DNA of 64,000 nt from Ichthyophis bannanicus (Eukaryota > Chordata > Amphibia > Gymnophiona > Ichthyophiidae). The notes under the pieces were generated by a model, which saw only the letters and a list, made by a program, of their open reading frames with translations, did not search any database and was not told where the DNA came from. Location of the stretch: the NCBI GenBank assembly GCA_033557465.1, contig CM066039.1, forward strand, positions 45,351,788-45,415,787. The letters are read 5' to 3'. Numbering within the stretch: position 1 is the first letter of the stretch; every line of letters starts with the position of its first letter. Positions 63,916 through 64,000 of the stretch are shown here, piece after piece. Position numbers and translations under genes: made by a program.

Positions 63916-64000
63916 ATTAATTCACCATTAATGTTATTTAAGTGCAAATTCCATGTTATTCAATGGGACCTAGTTATTAACATGTTAATGGTGAATTAAT
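63916..64000. repeat. Inverted repeat at the right window edge
   Basis: attaattcaccattaa (63916-63931) is the exact reverse complement of ttaatggtgaattaat (63985-64000), with a 53-bp loop. Preceded by gttaacgcacattaa, the same core as the 44841-44900 palindrome. Probably a MITE running out of the window. Confidence 0.7.

Noticed and set aside
51430..64000. Possible host exons in the repeat-poor right part
   Set aside because: No frame with recognisable protein similarity plus splice sites was found. RNA-seq or cross-species conservation would be needed.

Overview
The window is a vertebrate repeat landscape with no host gene that I can support. Nearly every recognisable coding stretch belongs to a retroelement. 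At least six DIRS-type tyrosine-recombinase retrotransposon copies (all on the minus strand), two Penelope-like elements (PLEs), one full-length L1/Tx1-type LINE, a CR1 LINE with an uninterrupted ORF2, many L2-like and RTE (BovB-like) fragments, two tRNA-derived SINE families, a solo LTR and a hAT-type MITE are present. The wealth of DIRS and PLE copies, together with CR1 3' ends carrying the 'actgggtcagaccaaggtcc' signature, suggests an amphibian, most likely a caecilian. That assignment is inference, not proof.

Layout. 1-2120: 5' part of one DIRS copy inserted in the gag start of a second DIRS family. 2126-4140: L2-like LINEs nested in each other, plus a SINE. 5125-10178: a DIRS derivative with complete termini and internal complementary region (ICR) but only a gag gene. 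10305-13734: CR1 and L2-like fragments. 13735-19730: DIRS-A (gag, RT/RNase H/methyltransferase, YR), with a SINE in its 3' end. 20175-22260: a SINE split by an LINE tail and PLE1, whose GIY-YIG gene lies between inverted 360-bp repeats. 22799-29847: a SINE whose tail received a 6.8-kb L1/Tx1 element. 30480-32990: L2-like and RTE LINEs. 32991-44495: DIRS-B, interrupted by a CR1 with an open 987-codon ORF2, by PLE2 and by a solo LTR. 45415-51429: DIRS-D, a 6.0-kb copy with both inverted terminal repeats (ITRs) and a textbook ICR. 51430-64000: mostly unique A/T-rich sequence with scattered L2-like, CR1, RTE, SINE and MITE copies.

How the parts fit. The autonomous LINEs appear paired with SINEs through shared 3' ends: SINE-1 ends like the L2-like LINE, SINE-2 ends like the RTE LINE. 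The gag-only DIRS looks like a non-autonomous derivative that would need RT and recombinase from a complete relative. Target-site duplications (TSDs) and nesting give a relative order of insertion: DIRS-B is older than CR1, PLE2 and the LTR; SINE-2 at 22811 is older than the L1; and PLE2 is older than the LINE tail inside it. Nearly all coding regions are broken by stops and frameshifts. The exception is the CR1 ORF2 at 34585-37548.
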